Source: Candidatus Syntropharchaeum butanivorans (lineage in GTDB: Archaea > Halobacteriota > Syntropharchaeia > Syntropharchaeales > Syntropharchaeaceae). From it: 64,000 bases of DNA. The translations under genes were made by a program, and so were the position numbers. Shown in pieces: positions 16,105-27,297 of this stretch. The DNA lies in NCBI GenBank assembly GCA_001766825.1, contig LYOR01000005.1:1-64000 (forward strand), in the 5' to 3' direction. Each line of letters begins with the position of its first letter. Position 1 is the first letter of the stretch. The notes under the pieces were generated by a model that saw only the letters and a program-made list of their open reading frames with translations, did no database searches and had not been told where the DNA came from.

Positions 16105-18729
16105 GTGATTGCCCATCCAAAACGGATTAAATCGATAAAGTTTGGTCTCCTCTCCCCGAAGGAGATCAGGAAGATGAGTGTCACGAAGATCATAACCCCG
16201 GATACCTATGATGATGACGGGTTCCCGATCGAGATGGGGCTGATGGACCAGCGTCTCGGGGTAATAGACCCGGGGCTGAGGTGCAAGACCTGTGGTGGAA
16301 GGCCCGGGGAGTGTCCGGGGCATTTTGGACATATTGAGCTTGTTGCGCCGGTCATTCATGTTGGATATGCAAGGCTCATACGGAAGATCTTGAGATCGAT
16401 CTGCAGATCGTGCAAGCGGATTTTGCTTGAGGAAAAGGAGCGGGATGGCTTCATCGCCCAGATCAAGGAGTGCCAGCGGAACGAGCAGCCGATAGATAAC
16501 ATCCTGAAGGAGGTCTTCAGGCGGGCGATGTCGGTTACGGTCTGCCCCCACTGTGGCGAGGAGCAGCTGAAGATCGAGTTTGAGCCACCGACAACGTATG
16601 AGGAGGATGGCCACAAGCTGATGCCTGCTGATATCAGGGCCAGGTTCGAGCAGATACCTGACGAGGACCTCCCTGCCATGGGGATGGATCCAAAGCATGT
16701 GAGGCCTGAATGGATGATCCTGACCGTGCTGCCGGTTCCACCTGTTACAGCCAGACCTTCGATCACACTCGAGAGTGGACAGCGGAGTGAGGACGATCTC
16801 ACCCACAAGCTTGTGGATATAATCCGTATAAACCAGCGTTTTCAGGAGAACCGGGATGCAGGGGCTCCGCAGCTTATCATAGAGGATCTCTGGGAGCTTC
16901 TCCAGTATCACGTCACCACCTACATCGACAACGAGGTTTCCGGGATCCCTCCTGCCCGTCACAGGAGCGGAAGGCCCTTGAAGACCCTATCACAGCGGCT
17001 TAAAGGGAAGGAGGGGAGGTTCAGGGGAAGCCTCTCAGGTAAGCGTGTGAACTTCTCCGCCCGTACCGTTATCTCGCCGGATCCAAACCTGAGCATAAAT
17101 GAGGTTGGTGTCCCGCAAAAAATCGCAGAGGAGATGACGATCACGGTGAGGGTCACAGAACGCAACATTGAATCGATGAGAAAGCTCCTCAAACGTGGAA
17201 GAAAGTATCCCTGTGCCAACTATGTGAGGAGGCTCGATGGGAGGCGTGTGAAGGTTACACCAACAAACTACGAGGAGCTGGCTGAGCAGATACAGGTAGG
17301 CTGGGAGGTTGAGCGGCAGCTGAGGGATGGGGACATCGTCCTCTTCAACAGGCAGCCATCACTGCACCGTATGAGCATCATGGCCCATCGGGTGAAGGTC
17401 ATGCCCGGGAAGACCTTCAGACTGAACCCGGCGGTATGCCCGCCCTACAACGCAGACTTTGATGGTGATGAGATGAACCTCCACGTCCTCCAGAATGAAG
17501 AGGCACGGGCTGAGGCAAAGATCCTCATGGAGGTCCAGGAGAATATAATCTCACCCAGGTTTGGAGGTCCTGTTATAGGCGGCATCCATGATCATATCTC
17601 TGGCCTCTATCTTTTAACCAGGGGGGAGACCAGGTTCGATGAGAACGAGGCGCTCGAGCTTCTCAGGCGCTCAAGGGTTACGGACCTGATCGAACCATCC
17701 TATGATGAGGCCGGGAGGCCCTACTGGAGTGGAAAGGATATCTTCAGCATGATCCTGCCCCCGGACTTCAACCTCACGTTCCAGGCAGAAATCTGCCAGG
17801 GGTGTGAGACCTGCCTGAAGGAGCGGTGTGAGCATGATGCGTATGTTGTGATCAGAAATGGGAGGCTCATAACCGGTACGATCGATGAGCGGGCGATCGG
17901 GGCGTTCAAGGGGAAGATTCTTGATCGGATCACGAAGGAGTATGGCCCTGAGCGTGCCAGGAAGTTCATCGATGATGCAACAAGCCTTGCCATAAGGGCG
18001 ATCACACGCCTTGGCTTCAGCTTCGGGATAGACGATGAGGATATACCACCGGATGCTCAGCGGCAGATAGAGGCATCGATCAGGGTTGCAGAGGAACGGG
18101 TCGCTCAGCTCGTTGAGGCGTATGAGAACGATGAGCTTGAGCCTCTACCAGGTCGATCCATAGAGGAGACACTTGAGCTCCGGATCATGCAGGAGCTTGG
18201 TAAGGTGAGAGATGCTGCCGGTGAGATTGCAGGGCGATATCTTGGGATGGATAACACCGCGGTCGTGATGGCAGTTTCAGGTGCAAGGGGTTCGATGATG
18301 AACCTCACCCAGATGGCCGGGTGCGTTGGACAGCAGTCGGTGAGAGGTGCAAGGATTACGAGGGGGTATGAAGGAAGGACGCTCCCACACTTCAGAAAGG
18401 GAGATCTCGGCGCAGCAGCCCACGGTTTTGTCAAGTCCTCATACAAGAAAGGTCTGAGCCCGACTGAGTTCTTCTTCCATGCGATCGGTGGGCGAGAGGG
18501 TCTTGTTGATACTGCAGTCCGGACTTCTCAGTCTGGTTACTTCCAGCGCAGGCTCATAAACGCGCTTCAGGATCTCGAGGTGAAGTATGATGGGACCGTG
18601 AGGGAGACCAGAGGGGTCATCGTCCAGTTTGAGTACGGTGAGGACGGGGTAGATCCATCAAGGGGTGACTACGGGAAATCGGTTAATGTCGATCGTATAA
18701 TAGAGCTTGTGACTGCAGAGGGTGAGTAG
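16105..18729 (+). CDS. rpoA1: DNA-directed RNA polymerase subunit A'
   Basis: The chosen start is GTG at 16105, preceded by AAGGGGGG at 16087-16094, giving 874 residues. An ATG at 16072 would overlap rpoB. The protein has the N-terminal zinc motif CKTCGGRPGECPGHFGH, a second Cys cluster (CRSCKRI...CPHCGEE), the RQPSLHRMSIM segment, and the catalytic NADFDGDEMNLH loop with three Mg-binding Asp. It ends in the trigger-side region before A'', as in all archaea. It abuts rpoA2 with no gap. Confidence 0.97.
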   Translation: MIAHPKRIKSIKFGLLSPKEIRKMSVTKIITPDTYDDDGFPIEMGLMDQRLGVIDPGLRCKTCGGRPGECPGHFGHIELVAPVIHVGYARLIRKILRSICRSCKRILLEEKERDGFIAQIKECQRNEQPIDNILKEVFRRAMSVTVCPHCGEEQLKIEFEPPTTYEEDGHKLMPADIRARFEQIPDEDLPAMGMDPKHVRPEWMILTVLPVPPVTARPSITLESGQRSEDDLTHKLVDIIRINQRFQENRDAGAPQLIIEDLWELLQYHVTTYIDNEVSGIPPARHRSGRPLKTLSQRLKGKEGRFRGSLSGKRVNFSARTVISPDPNLSINEVGVPQKIAEEMTITVRVTERNIESMRKLLKRGRKYPCANYVRRLDGRRVKVTPTNYEELAEQIQVGWEVERQLRDGDIVLFNRQPSLHRMSIMAHRVKVMPGKTFRLNPAVCPPYNADFDGDEMNLHVLQNEEARAEAKILMEVQENIISPRFGGPVIGGIHDHISGLYLLTRGETRFDENEALELLRRSRVTDLIEPSYDEAGRPYWSGKDIFSMILPPDFNLTFQAEICQGCETCLKERCEHDAYVVIRNGRLITGTIDERAIGAFKGKILDRITKEYGPERARKFIDDATSLAIRAITRLGFSFGIDDEDIPPDAQRQIEASIRVAEERVAQLVEAYENDELEPLPGRSIEETLELRIMQELGKVRDAAGEIAGRYLGMDNTAVVMAVSGARGSMMNLTQMAGCVGQQSVRGARITRGYEGRTLPHFRKGDLGAAAHGFVKSSYKKGLSPTEFFFHAIGGREGLVDTAVRTSQSGYFQRRLINALQDLEVKYDGTVRETRGVIVQFEYGEDGVDPSRGDYGKSVNVDRIIELVTAEGE

Positions 18730-20115
<1,386 letters not shown>

Positions 20116-20397
20116 ATGGATATGGATCGGGCACTCAAGATCGCGATGCGAACCGGGAAGGTGCTCTTAGGTGCTAAAGAGGCGATAAAATCGATCAAAA
20201 GGGGTCAGGCAAAGGTTGTGGTAGTGGCTTCAAACTGTCCATCATGGATAAAGGAGAAGCTCGAGGGTGTAAAGGTCATCGAGTATGATGGGCTTAACAC
20301 AGAGCTTGGACCTGCATGTGGTAAGCCATTTGCCGTGTCTGTACTCACGATTGTGGATCCCGGGGAATCCGGCCTTGTAAAGGGGAAAGAGGGTTGA
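20116..20397 (+). CDS. rpl30e: Ribosomal protein L30e
   Basis: This 93-residue L7Ae/L30e-family protein shows the RALKIAMRTGKVLLGAKEAI start, the KVVVVASNCPSWIKEKLE strand-helix and the GPACGKPFAVSVLTI C-terminal segment. It binds 23S rRNA kink-type structures in the large subunit. It starts immediately after rpoA2, and the gene is standard at this place in archaeal rpo operons. Confidence 0.96.
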   Translation: MDMDRALKIAMRTGKVLLGAKEAIKSIKRGQAKVVVVASNCPSWIKEKLEGVKVIEYDGLNTELGPACGKPFAVSVLTIVDPGESGLVKGKEG

Positions 20398-20400
20398 GGC

Positions 20401-20829
20401 TTGACGGTAGTACTTGATACCGATGGAATGCGGTATATCGCCCTCTTTGAGAGCATGACAGGTGCTGTTGTGCTTGACTGTATCGTTGACAGGGAGAACG
20501 AGAGGCTGATTTTCGTTGTGAAGCAGGGGGAGATGGGGCTTGCCATCGGGAGAGGAGGGGAGAATATAAATAGGGTCAGGAGTATGATAGATAAGAAGAT
20601 TGAGGTTGTGGAGTACTCAAGTGACGCGAGTGAGTTCATCTCCAACAGCTTCCAGCCAGCATCCATAAAGAAGGTAAAGATCGTGAAGAAGGATAACAGG
20701 AACCTCGCTTATGTCGAGGTGGCACAGAAAGACAAGGGTCTTGTGATAGGAAAGAACGGGAGAAACATCCAGAAGGTCAAGATGCTTGCCAATCGACATC
20801 ATAATATCGACGATATACTGGTGATCTGA
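20401..20829 (+). CDS. nusA: NusA-like transcription termination/antitermination protein
   Basis: This 142-residue archaeal NusA has two KH domains and no S1 domain. The two GxxG loops are visible as IGRGGENIN (about residue 50) and IGKNGRNIQ (about residue 117). It binds RNA and probably influences elongation or rRNA transcription. The start is TTG at 20401, three bases after the L30e stop. Its stop overlaps the S12 start (TGATG). Confidence 0.95.
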   Translation: MTVVLDTDGMRYIALFESMTGAVVLDCIVDRENERLIFVVKQGEMGLAIGRGGENINRVRSMIDKKIEVVEYSSDASEFISNSFQPASIKKVKIVKKDNRNLAYVEVAQKDKGLVIGKNGRNIQKVKMLANRHHNIDDILVI

Positions 20830-21257
20830 TGGGAAAGGGAATGTATGCGGTCAGAAAGCTGAAGAAGGATCGTAAGAAGTTCAGATGGAGTGATCGGAAG
20901 TACATAACACGTGCACTCAATCTGAAGAAGAAGGTAGATCCCTTAGAGGGATCCCCCCGCGCCCGGGGCATTGTACTTGAGAAGCTCGGGATAGAGGCGA
21001 AGCAGCCAAACTCCGGGATAAGAAAGGCTGTGAGAGTTCAGCTCATCAAGAATGGAAAGCAGGTGTCTGCGTTCTGTCCGGGGGATGGGGCAATCAGCTT
21101 CATCGATGAGCACGACGAGGTCATAATAGAGGGGATAGGCGGCAGGATGGGCGGATCTTACGGTGATATCCCGGGCATCCGCTACAAGGTTGTCGCAGTG
21201 AATAACATGTCGCTCAGAGAGATGGTTCTTGGAAGGAAGGAGAAACCGCTGAGGTGA
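20829..21257 (+). CDS. rps12: Ribosomal protein S12
   Basis: This 142-residue protein has the S12 decoding-site segments: [40 protein letters not shown] and the terminal [18 protein letters not shown]. It contacts the decoding centre of the 30S subunit. It is overlapped by the S7 start as GTGA. Confidence 0.97.
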   Translation: MGKGMYAVRKLKKDRKKFRWSDRKYITRALNLKKKVDPLEGSPRARGIVLEKLGIEAKQPNSGIRKAVRVQLIKNGKQVSAFCPGDGAISFIDEHDEVIIEGIGGRMGGSYGDIPGIRYKVVAVNNMSLREMVLGRKEKPLR

Positions 21258-21850
21258 GCCGGGTGGCTGAGGAAGAGAACGAGAGGAACTATTTTCTTGT
21301 ATTTGGCAAGTGGAGCATGGATAATATCGAGTTCAGGGATCTTGGGCTTGACAGGTGCATAAGCCTTAAGGGATTCATTGCTCCCTACTCCGGTGGCAGA
21401 GGTGCGAGAAAGCGATTTGATAAGACGACGATGCCGATCGTTGAGCGGCTCATCAACAAGATGATGCGCGGGGAGCATAATACCGGGAAGAAGCATAAGG
21501 CGTATAACATCGTGAAAGAGGCGTTTGATATCATTGCAGAGAGAACAAATAAGAACCCGATTCAGGTTCTGATCACAGCGATCGAGAATGCAGGGCCCAG
21601 AGAGGAGATCGTGCGACTTAAGTACGGTGGTATCTCGGTTCCGAAGTCTGTTGATACCTCGCCCCTGCGGCGGGTTGATCAGGCGCTTATGAACATCGCA
21701 AAGGGTGCCAGAAAATCTGCATTCAAGAGCAAACGTTCGATAAGTGAGTGCTTAGCATCAGAGATTATTGCTGCGGCAAACTATGACATGAAGGCATTCT
21801 CGATTGCAAAGAAGGAGGAGAAGGAACGGATCGCAAAGGCGGCAAGGTGA
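21254..21850 (+). CDS. rps7: Ribosomal protein S7
   Basis: This 198-residue protein has the S7 core: [40 protein letters not shown] near residue 60, and [20 protein letters not shown]. It nucleates the 30S head by binding 16S rRNA. The start is GTG at 21254. In most archaea EF-2 and EF-1alpha genes follow; here the operon ends after S7. Confidence 0.97.
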   Translation: MSRVAEEENERNYFLVFGKWSMDNIEFRDLGLDRCISLKGFIAPYSGGRGARKRFDKTTMPIVERLINKMMRGEHNTGKKHKAYNIVKEAFDIIAERTNKNPIQVLITAIENAGPREEIVRLKYGGISVPKSVDTSPLRRVDQALMNIAKGARKSAFKSKRSISECLASEIIAAANYDMKAFSIAKKEEKERIAKAAR

Positions 21851-21999
21851 TATCAGAATTTTATAATATCTTAATATTTTTATCAAATACTATCTTAATA
21901 TTTACCTGATGTTTCAAACAAAGTTTTCATAATACAGAAATATATTAATAGCAAATCGGTCAGAATTCCAGTAAACAGGGTAAAGGGGGGGCCTGATTC
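21851..21999 (+). terminator. AT-rich tail of the rpo/str operon with short direct repeats
   Basis: This AT-rich stretch after S7 has T runs and two exact 13-bp copies of TATCTTAATATTT at 21867-21879 and 21891-21903. T-rich tracts end transcription in archaea, so it is a plausible terminator. No protein-coding signal is seen here. Confidence 0.4.
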
Positions 22000-22341
22000 A
22001 TGGCAATCAGAGAAAGGATCCACATCCTTAACCTGATGGACATCATGTTCCTGACATCGTTTCTTCTCAGCCTCTGCGCACTGACGCTCACACATTATCT
22101 GCTTGCAAATGGCTGTGTGGAGGTTTCCATTTTTTCTACCCTCTCCCCTTCAACTTCCCGCGATGCTCACCATGCCCACTCCGATCATGATCATGATCAG
22201 AAAGACAATACCCATCACCTCAAGACACCGCTCGATATCTTCCACATCCGGGGCCCTCCCCCGCTCATTTATCCGATAGTACCCGGGCTTCTCAAGCCAG
22301 ATCCCGAGCCCGCCAGCCATTGCTCCCATAGGGTAGCATGA
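22000..22341 (+). CDS. Possible small membrane protein, 3' part antisense to cbiB
   Basis: An ATG at 22000 opens a 113-residue frame. The first 45 residues look real, with a membrane segment LMDIMFLTSFLLSLCALTLT after RERIHILN. This is reminiscent of small DUF5658-like membrane proteins. The rest lies antisense to the cbiB 3' end and is rich in His, Asp and Pro, typical of a shadow frame. It may be a truncated gene fused to noise. GGTAAAGGGGGGG precedes the start, though at about 10 nt. Confidence 0.3.
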   Translation: MAIRERIHILNLMDIMFLTSFLLSLCALTLTHYLLANGCVEVSIFSTLSPSTSRDAHHAHSDHDHDQKDNTHHLKTPLDIFHIRGPPPLIYPIVPGLLKPDPEPASHCSHRVA

Positions 22342-23064
22342 GTTCGGGCTGGTGCACCTTTTCCTGTCCTCGATCATCACATCAAACCCACGCCCACAGG
22401 CAAGGCATATCAGAACACCGCCAATTCTTGCGGGAATGAAGTTTAAAATATCATCAAGCCTTGCTGAGGCAAACCCAACATCTCTGTAAGGGCTATCTCT
22501 GTATCCAAGCATGGAATCCGCGGTGTTTACAACCCGGTATATCACAGCCCCAACAATCCCGAAAACAGCAAAAAAGAGCAGTGGTGCGATGATCCCATCA
22601 ACGAGGTTCTCAGCGGCTGACTCGATCGTGGCGCTCACAAGATGGGGGGCATCAAGCCCGGAAGTCTCGCGGCTTACAAGCATTGATACACGTGATCTCG
22701 CCCCTTCGATATCTCCACCCCTTAATCCATCAAGAACTGCCTTTATAGAATCCCTGAAGTACCTGTATGAGAAGGTGGTCTTGAGGATAATTCCCCCGGC
22801 AAGGATCTCAATGAGGGGCCATAGCCCGGCAACCTCCATAATGAGAAAGGTTGAGATCCCGAAGAGAAGGATTGTGGTGGCAAGAACACCTGTGCCTCTG
22901 ATAATATCGCAAGCTCCCCCTCTACGCACAATTCTCCTGTCCATCTGATCTATCACCCACCCCATCCATACAACAGGGTGAAGGTGCCGGGGTGGCTCGC
23001 CTATGGTAATATCGAAGAGAACAGCGAGAAGGAGGATTCCAAGCTCAGTATCAGGCATGATCAT
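22150..23064 (-). CDS. cbiB: Adenosylcobinamide-phosphate synthase (CbiB/CobD)
   Basis: This 304-residue integral membrane protein shows the family start LFDITIGEPPRHLHPVVWMG, the central SRETSGLDAPHLVSATIESA and ENLVDGIIAPLLFF segment, and YRDSPYRDVGFASARLDDIL. It joins the aminopropanol (phosphate) arm to adenosylcobyrate in cobamide synthesis. Cobamide would serve corrinoid methyltransferases and the methylmalonyl-CoA mutase encoded at 59650-61736. It is the last gene of a minus-strand run. Confidence 0.95.
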   Translation of the reverse strand: MIMPDTELGILLLAVLFDITIGEPPRHLHPVVWMGWVIDQMDRRIVRRGGACDIIRGTGVLATTILLFGISTFLIMEVAGLWPLIEILAGGIILKTTFSYRYFRDSIKAVLDGLRGGDIEGARSRVSMLVSRETSGLDAPHLVSATIESAAENLVDGIIAPLLFFAVFGIVGAVIYRVVNTADSMLGYRDSPYRDVGFASARLDDILNFIPARIGGVLICLACGRGFDVMIEDRKRCTSPNSCYPMGAMAGGLGIWLEKPGYYRINERGRAPDVEDIERCLEVMGIVFLIMIMIGVGMVSIAGS

Positions 23065-23070
23065 ACCTCT

Positions 23071-24588
23071 CTATTCCTTATAAAACAGCACAACCCCATA
23101 CCCATCCGGGTCCCGATCCATCTCTCGGAAGAGGATAAACCTGAGGTTCACATCACCGGGCTTCCACCAGTACCACTGGAGGATCCTCCCCTCCATCCGC
23201 ATGTACCCCCTCTCCTCGAGCCTCTTCTCAACGAGATCTGCATCAAGATCGTGGACGAATATGAGGGGTGCGTCAAGGGTTGAGTTTATATCAACCCGCC
23301 ATCTCACCTTCCTGTAATCTCTGAGGTTCCAGAGAAGCTGGGTCTCAAGCTTTGGGTCTGTCACGATTATCCGGGTGTTATAGCCATCAAGCCCTGATGC
23401 AACCTCATTCACCCTTGATATCATCTCCTTGAAGTGCATATCAGGCTGTGCTGCCTGTATCATCGGTTCTGCAGGGTCCACAAAGCGGATGTAGTTCAGA
23501 GCCAGGCTGTTTGCGACCATAAATATCAATGTGATCCCAAGTACCGTGATTGCCGCCCTCTTTACCCACTTGCCCTCCATCTGCACGAGCTTATCGACGA
23601 AGCCTGCCGCGATGATTGAGAGTGGGAGTATGAGGTGGACTGTGAGCCAAGGGGCCTTCTCATGGAGGCTTGCCTGTACGATCATCAGGAATGCGAAGTA
23701 GTAGGTGAGAAATAGCATCAGGGTGTTGTTCTTCTCCCTCACCCAGTAGTAAATGATACCACAAACCCCAAAAATAAGTACCGGGAGCTCATAAAGCGCC
23801 ATCAAGGGGATGTAGAAGTAGAAAGGTCCGCTTGGTCCCCCGGTGTAGCTGCTCCAGTGGTCAATGGCATGGGGTATCGCTGTGAACGGATCGTATGGGT
23901 GCTTGAGAAAGAAGCTGTAGAAAAGGTAATAGACGATGCATCCTACCACGATCGCTGTTACAATCGCGGGCAGGTTCTCTCTTACAAGCTCTTTCCCCCT
24001 GATTCTCCCCCGCTCTCTTATCAGATAGAGAATACCGAAGGATACAAAGATAAAGAGGATAACATACGCATTTTCCTTTGCCGAGGTGGCAAGACCGGCT
24101 GTTAAGCCTGCAAGGGCTGCTGAGTGAAGATTGGGTGTTTCTATGTATCTCAGTACCAGTATCAGGACTAAAAGGGAGAAGAGTGCGAGATATATGTCGT
24201 TCCTGAAGAACCTGGAGTAGTAGAGAAACGAGGGGGAAAGAGCCAGAAAAAGTGCGAGAAAGACCGCTCCAGCCTCGCCTATGTATCTTCTCAGGGGGAA
24301 GACAGACGCAACCAGAAGAGTTCCTGCAATGGCAGGTAGAATCCTTCCTGTAAGCTCACTTGCCCCAGAAAGGTGGAACACAAGGGCTGTGATGTAGAAC
24401 TGGAAGGGGCCATGTGCCCATGGCTGGTAATGATAATCCCCGGTACTTAAGATCTTACAGGCAAACCAGCCATGAACCGCCTCATCGTGGTGAAAAGGTC
24501 GCAGGTCGAGGTGATAGATCCTCAGGATCAGGGCCAATGTTACGATTGCGATGAAAAGATACGCATATAGCTTATTTCTCTCATTCAC
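23071..24588 (-). CDS. Agl23-like membrane glycosyltransferase (TIGR03663/GT39-like)
   Basis: This 505-residue protein has an N-terminal HHDEAVHGWFACKIL acidic motif after the first membrane helix, as in lipid-sugar-dependent GT-C glycosyltransferases. Many hydrophobic segments follow, and a soluble C-terminal domain starts near residue 390. It matches the archaeal group annotated as flippase activity-associated protein Agl23, tied to N-glycosylation by genome context. The short overlap with the MscS gene suggests co-transcription. Substrate is unknown. Confidence 0.82.
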   Translation of the reverse strand: MNERNKLYAYLFIAIVTLALILRIYHLDLRPFHHDEAVHGWFACKILSTGDYHYQPWAHGPFQFYITALVFHLSGASELTGRILPAIAGTLLVASVFPLRRYIGEAGAVFLALFLALSPSFLYYSRFFRNDIYLALFSLLVLILVLRYIETPNLHSAALAGLTAGLATSAKENAYVILFIFVSFGILYLIRERGRIRGKELVRENLPAIVTAIVVGCIVYYLFYSFFLKHPYDPFTAIPHAIDHWSSYTGGPSGPFYFYIPLMALYELPVLIFGVCGIIYYWVREKNNTLMLFLTYYFAFLMIVQASLHEKAPWLTVHLILPLSIIAAGFVDKLVQMEGKWVKRAAITVLGITLIFMVANSLALNYIRFVDPAEPMIQAAQPDMHFKEMISRVNEVASGLDGYNTRIIVTDPKLETQLLWNLRDYRKVRWRVDINSTLDAPLIFVHDLDADLVEKRLEERGYMRMEGRILQWYWWKPGDVNLRFILFREMDRDPDGYGVVLFYKE

Positions 24589-25678
24589 TATCTTTGCTCC
24601 TCCACTCTTTAAGATCTGGAATATACAGTGTTCTTATCGGGAATGGAATCTCAATACCCTCTTCTTTGAACCTGTCATCGATCCTCTGGTTCACATAATC
24701 GATCACATCAAACTTCTTCCTTATATCATCGATCCAGAGGATCAGAAGGAGGTTCAATGAGAAGTCACCAAATTCTCTGAATATAACGACCGGCTCTGGA
24801 TCATCAAGGACATCTGGAGCTTCTTCTGCAATCTCAAGCAGGATCCTTTTCACTTTCCTGATATCTGTACCATATGCAACCCCGATCGGAAACCTCACCT
24901 TAAGCCGGATATCCGGGGCTGAGATATTGACGATCTTGCTCTTTGCAAGTATCTCATTCGGTATGAAGATCATCGTGTGCTCGACGATGTTGTAGAGCTT
25001 CGTTGACCGAAGTCCGATATCCTGCACCTCGCATAGCTCACCTGAATCGAGGATTATCCGGTCACCGAGCCTGACCGGATGATCGACCATGAGATAGACA
25101 CCTGAGAACATATTCGAGAGGGTTTCCTGAGCCGCAAGTGCAACAGCAAGCCCTGCAATCCCCATTCCAGCAAGCATCGGTGTTATATCGATCTGGAGGA
25201 TATCAAGTATGATGAGAATCCCGAGCGCCGCGATGACCACCTTTCCGACCCGCTCAATGAGGGGGATGAGCACATCGTCGATCCTGGTTTTTGTCTTTTT
25301 CGTGAGTTCGTGTCCGTAATCCTCTATCAGCCGTTTGAAAAGCTCGATTGTGACCCATGTTCCGATTATAACCCCGAGAATCTTAATGAGGATGAGAAGC
25401 TGGGCAAGCCATGGGAACTCAATATAGGATAGGGCAAGGTACATCCCGATGAGAAGGACAATGATGTATACAGGCTTTTCCACCGTCTCAACGAGGATAT
25501 TATCGAGGTTTGTCCTCGTGGATGAGGCAATTCGTCTGAGATATACATTAAAGATGTAGAGTGTGAGCCTTGCGAGTATGAGTGTGAGGAGGAGGATTAA
25601 GATGGATACGATGTAGTGGATGTAATCGAGGTTTGATAGTTCCAGGATGATCGAACCGATATCAGGATCAATTGCCAT
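24581..25678 (-). CDS. mscS: MscS-family mechanosensitive channel
   Basis: This 365-residue protein has about four membrane segments, followed by the pore-lining helix region MLAGMGIAGLAVALAAQETL near residue 170 and the beta-domain SGVYLMVDHPVRLGDRIILD. These are hallmarks of MscS channels that release solutes under hypo-osmotic shock. The C-terminal alpha-beta domain is present and the length is typical. It overlaps the start of the Agl23-like gene by 8 nt. Confidence 0.93.
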   Translation of the reverse strand: MAIDPDIGSIILELSNLDYIHYIVSILILLLTLILARLTLYIFNVYLRRIASSTRTNLDNILVETVEKPVYIIVLLIGMYLALSYIEFPWLAQLLILIKILGVIIGTWVTIELFKRLIEDYGHELTKKTKTRIDDVLIPLIERVGKVVIAALGILIILDILQIDITPMLAGMGIAGLAVALAAQETLSNMFSGVYLMVDHPVRLGDRIILDSGELCEVQDIGLRSTKLYNIVEHTMIFIPNEILAKSKIVNISAPDIRLKVRFPIGVAYGTDIRKVKRILLEIAEEAPDVLDDPEPVVIFREFGDFSLNLLLILWIDDIRKKFDVIDYVNQRIDDRFKEEGIEIPFPIRTLYIPDLKEWRSKDSE

Positions 25679-25758
25679 ATTGATACATCTCCAGCGAAGA
25701 TTTACCAGCCTCGTTATTTAACCTTTTTCTGATCTACAGGAATCTCGGGGAAGCCATT

Positions 25759-27225
25759 TCATCCCTCAAGATAGAGGCTCATGGCCACGCCGATCTTATC
25801 CACGACATCTGTTGCTGTAAGCCCGTACCCAGACTCCCTGAACGCAAGATCCCCGGCCGCACCGGAGATGAACGCTGCTGCAGATGCAGCCTCAAGTGGA
25901 TCATCGCATATCGCATAAAAGGCACCGAGAATTCCAGAGAGGACGTCTCCGGTCCCACCAACGGTCATCCCTGCATTTCCGGTCCTGTTTATCCTCAAGC
26001 TATCTCCATCAGATATTATATCCTCCACACCCTTCATGAGCACCGTGAGATTGTTCCTCCCTGAAAACTCCATCAGAAAGGAGGTGAGATCCCCCTCAAC
26101 CTCAACCCCGATCTTTGAGAGCTCACCCCGATGCGGTGTGATGATCACCCCCTTTCTCCTGAGTGGCAGGTTGAGCGCATACAGACCGTCTGCATCAAGG
26201 ACAAGCTTTCCCGAAATCTCAATAACAGACCGCATAAGCTCGATCGTCTCAGGATCTCGCCCTGCTCCCATCCCGAGAACCGTGACGTCGTGGTGCCTGA
26301 TGAGCTCACGGATTATTGCAAGATCATCCTGAACAAGGTGATCAGATGAGAGAGGTTCAACGATCAGATTGGGGGAGAAAGATGCAGCAATCGCTGAGAT
26401 GCTCTCAGGAACCGCGAGTGTCACCCAGTCAGCCCCACTTCTAAGTGCCGCAAGGGCTGAGAGGACCGGTGCCCCGGTGAAAGGTCCACCACCAACGATC
26501 AGAACCCGTCCGTTATCTCCCTTGTGGCTCGTCTTACTCCGCTTCAAAATTCCCTCAAGGTCACCAGGTCCGGTGAGCATCTCAAAGATCGGTGGGATCC
26601 CGATATCTGCGACCTCAATCTCGCCCGTATACATCCTTGCAGCATCCGAAAGAAGGCCTATCTTGGGCCGGTGGAACGTCACGGTAAGATCTGCTCTCAC
26701 ACACAATCTTGAGCTGCCGGTCTCAGGATCTAACCCTGATGGGATGTCAACCGCAACTTTAAATGCATCTGATGCGTTTATCATCTCTATAAGGCCCTTC
26801 TCTGGCTCCCGTATCTCTCCAGAGATGCCTGTGCCAAAGATTGCATCAATAACAATATCCGCATCCTCTATCGCACCTTTTACCCCTGGAAGATCTGATG
26901 AATCCCTGATCTCTCGCAGCCTGAAATTGGCACGCTGGAGTATCTCCCAGTTTCTCCTTGCCTCTTCTGTCCTGATATCACGTGAACTTCCGATGAGAAA
27001 GACCTCAAGATCAAACCCTCTGAGATGACGTGCTGCGACAAACGCATCCCCACCGTTGTTCCCCCTCCCTGCAATGATCACAATCTTTCCATGTTCAAAC
27101 CTCGAGCTTATCGCACGGGCAATCTGTGATCCTGCATTCTCCATCAGCTGTAGCGTTGAAAGACCGTGATATGCGGCGTTTCTATCGATTCTTCCCATTT
27201 CCCGGGGTCTTATCGGCGATATCAC
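25759..27225 (-). CDS. nnr: Bifunctional NAD(P)H-hydrate epimerase/ADP-dependent dehydratase
   Basis: This 488-residue fusion repairs hydrated NAD(P)H. The N-terminal YjeF_N epimerase (residues 1-220) shows LQLMENAG, AGRGNNGGDAFVAARHL and DAIFGTGISG. The C-terminal YjeF_C/carbohydrate-kinase-like dehydratase (about 225-488) shows VGGGPFTGAPVLSALAALRS, GMGAGRD, TPHRGE and the NAGMTVGGTGDVLSGILGAF ATP/ADP motif. The start is GTG at 27225, consistent with the family's REM..D.NA beginning; ATG at 27198 is an alternative. Confidence 0.95.
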   Translation of the reverse strand: MISPIRPREMGRIDRNAAYHGLSTLQLMENAGSQIARAISSRFEHGKIVIIAGRGNNGGDAFVAARHLRGFDLEVFLIGSSRDIRTEEARRNWEILQRANFRLREIRDSSDLPGVKGAIEDADIVIDAIFGTGISGEIREPEKGLIEMINASDAFKVAVDIPSGLDPETGSSRLCVRADLTVTFHRPKIGLLSDAARMYTGEIEVADIGIPPIFEMLTGPGDLEGILKRSKTSHKGDNGRVLIVGGGPFTGAPVLSALAALRSGADWVTLAVPESISAIAASFSPNLIVEPLSSDHLVQDDLAIIRELIRHHDVTVLGMGAGRDPETIELMRSVIEISGKLVLDADGLYALNLPLRRKGVIITPHRGELSKIGVEVEGDLTSFLMEFSGRNNLTVLMKGVEDIISDGDSLRINRTGNAGMTVGGTGDVLSGILGAFYAICDDPLEAASAAAFISGAAGDLAFRESGYGLTATDVVDKIGVAMSLYLEG

Positions 27226-27255
27226 CCAAATCCCTCTGAATAGAGTTGATCTTCA

Positions 27256-27271
27256 TCCTGCAGCTGCAGGA
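27256..27271. promoter_or_regulatory. 16-bp perfect palindrome upstream of tbp
   Basis: TCCTGCAGCTGCAGGA is a perfect palindrome between nnr and tbp, about 27 bp upstream of the first TATA-like element. It could be an operator or chance PstI/PvuII-like composition. No known regulator can be assigned. Confidence 0.4.
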
Positions 27272-27297
27272 CGCATAGAGATGGGGTTCATCATCCC

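Noticed and set aside
16066..16962. 298-residue minus-strand open frame
   Set aside because: It lies opposite rpoA1, has no family-like motif and is rich in residues typical of antisense of GC-rich coding DNA.
22251..22341. C-terminal half of the ORF at 22000-22341
   Set aside because: It is antisense to the conserved cbiB 3' end and its composition is typical of a shadow frame, so only the first part may be real.
26369..27028. 219-residue plus-strand open frame
   Set aside because: It is antisense to the bifunctional NAD(P)HX repair gene and low in recognisable structure.
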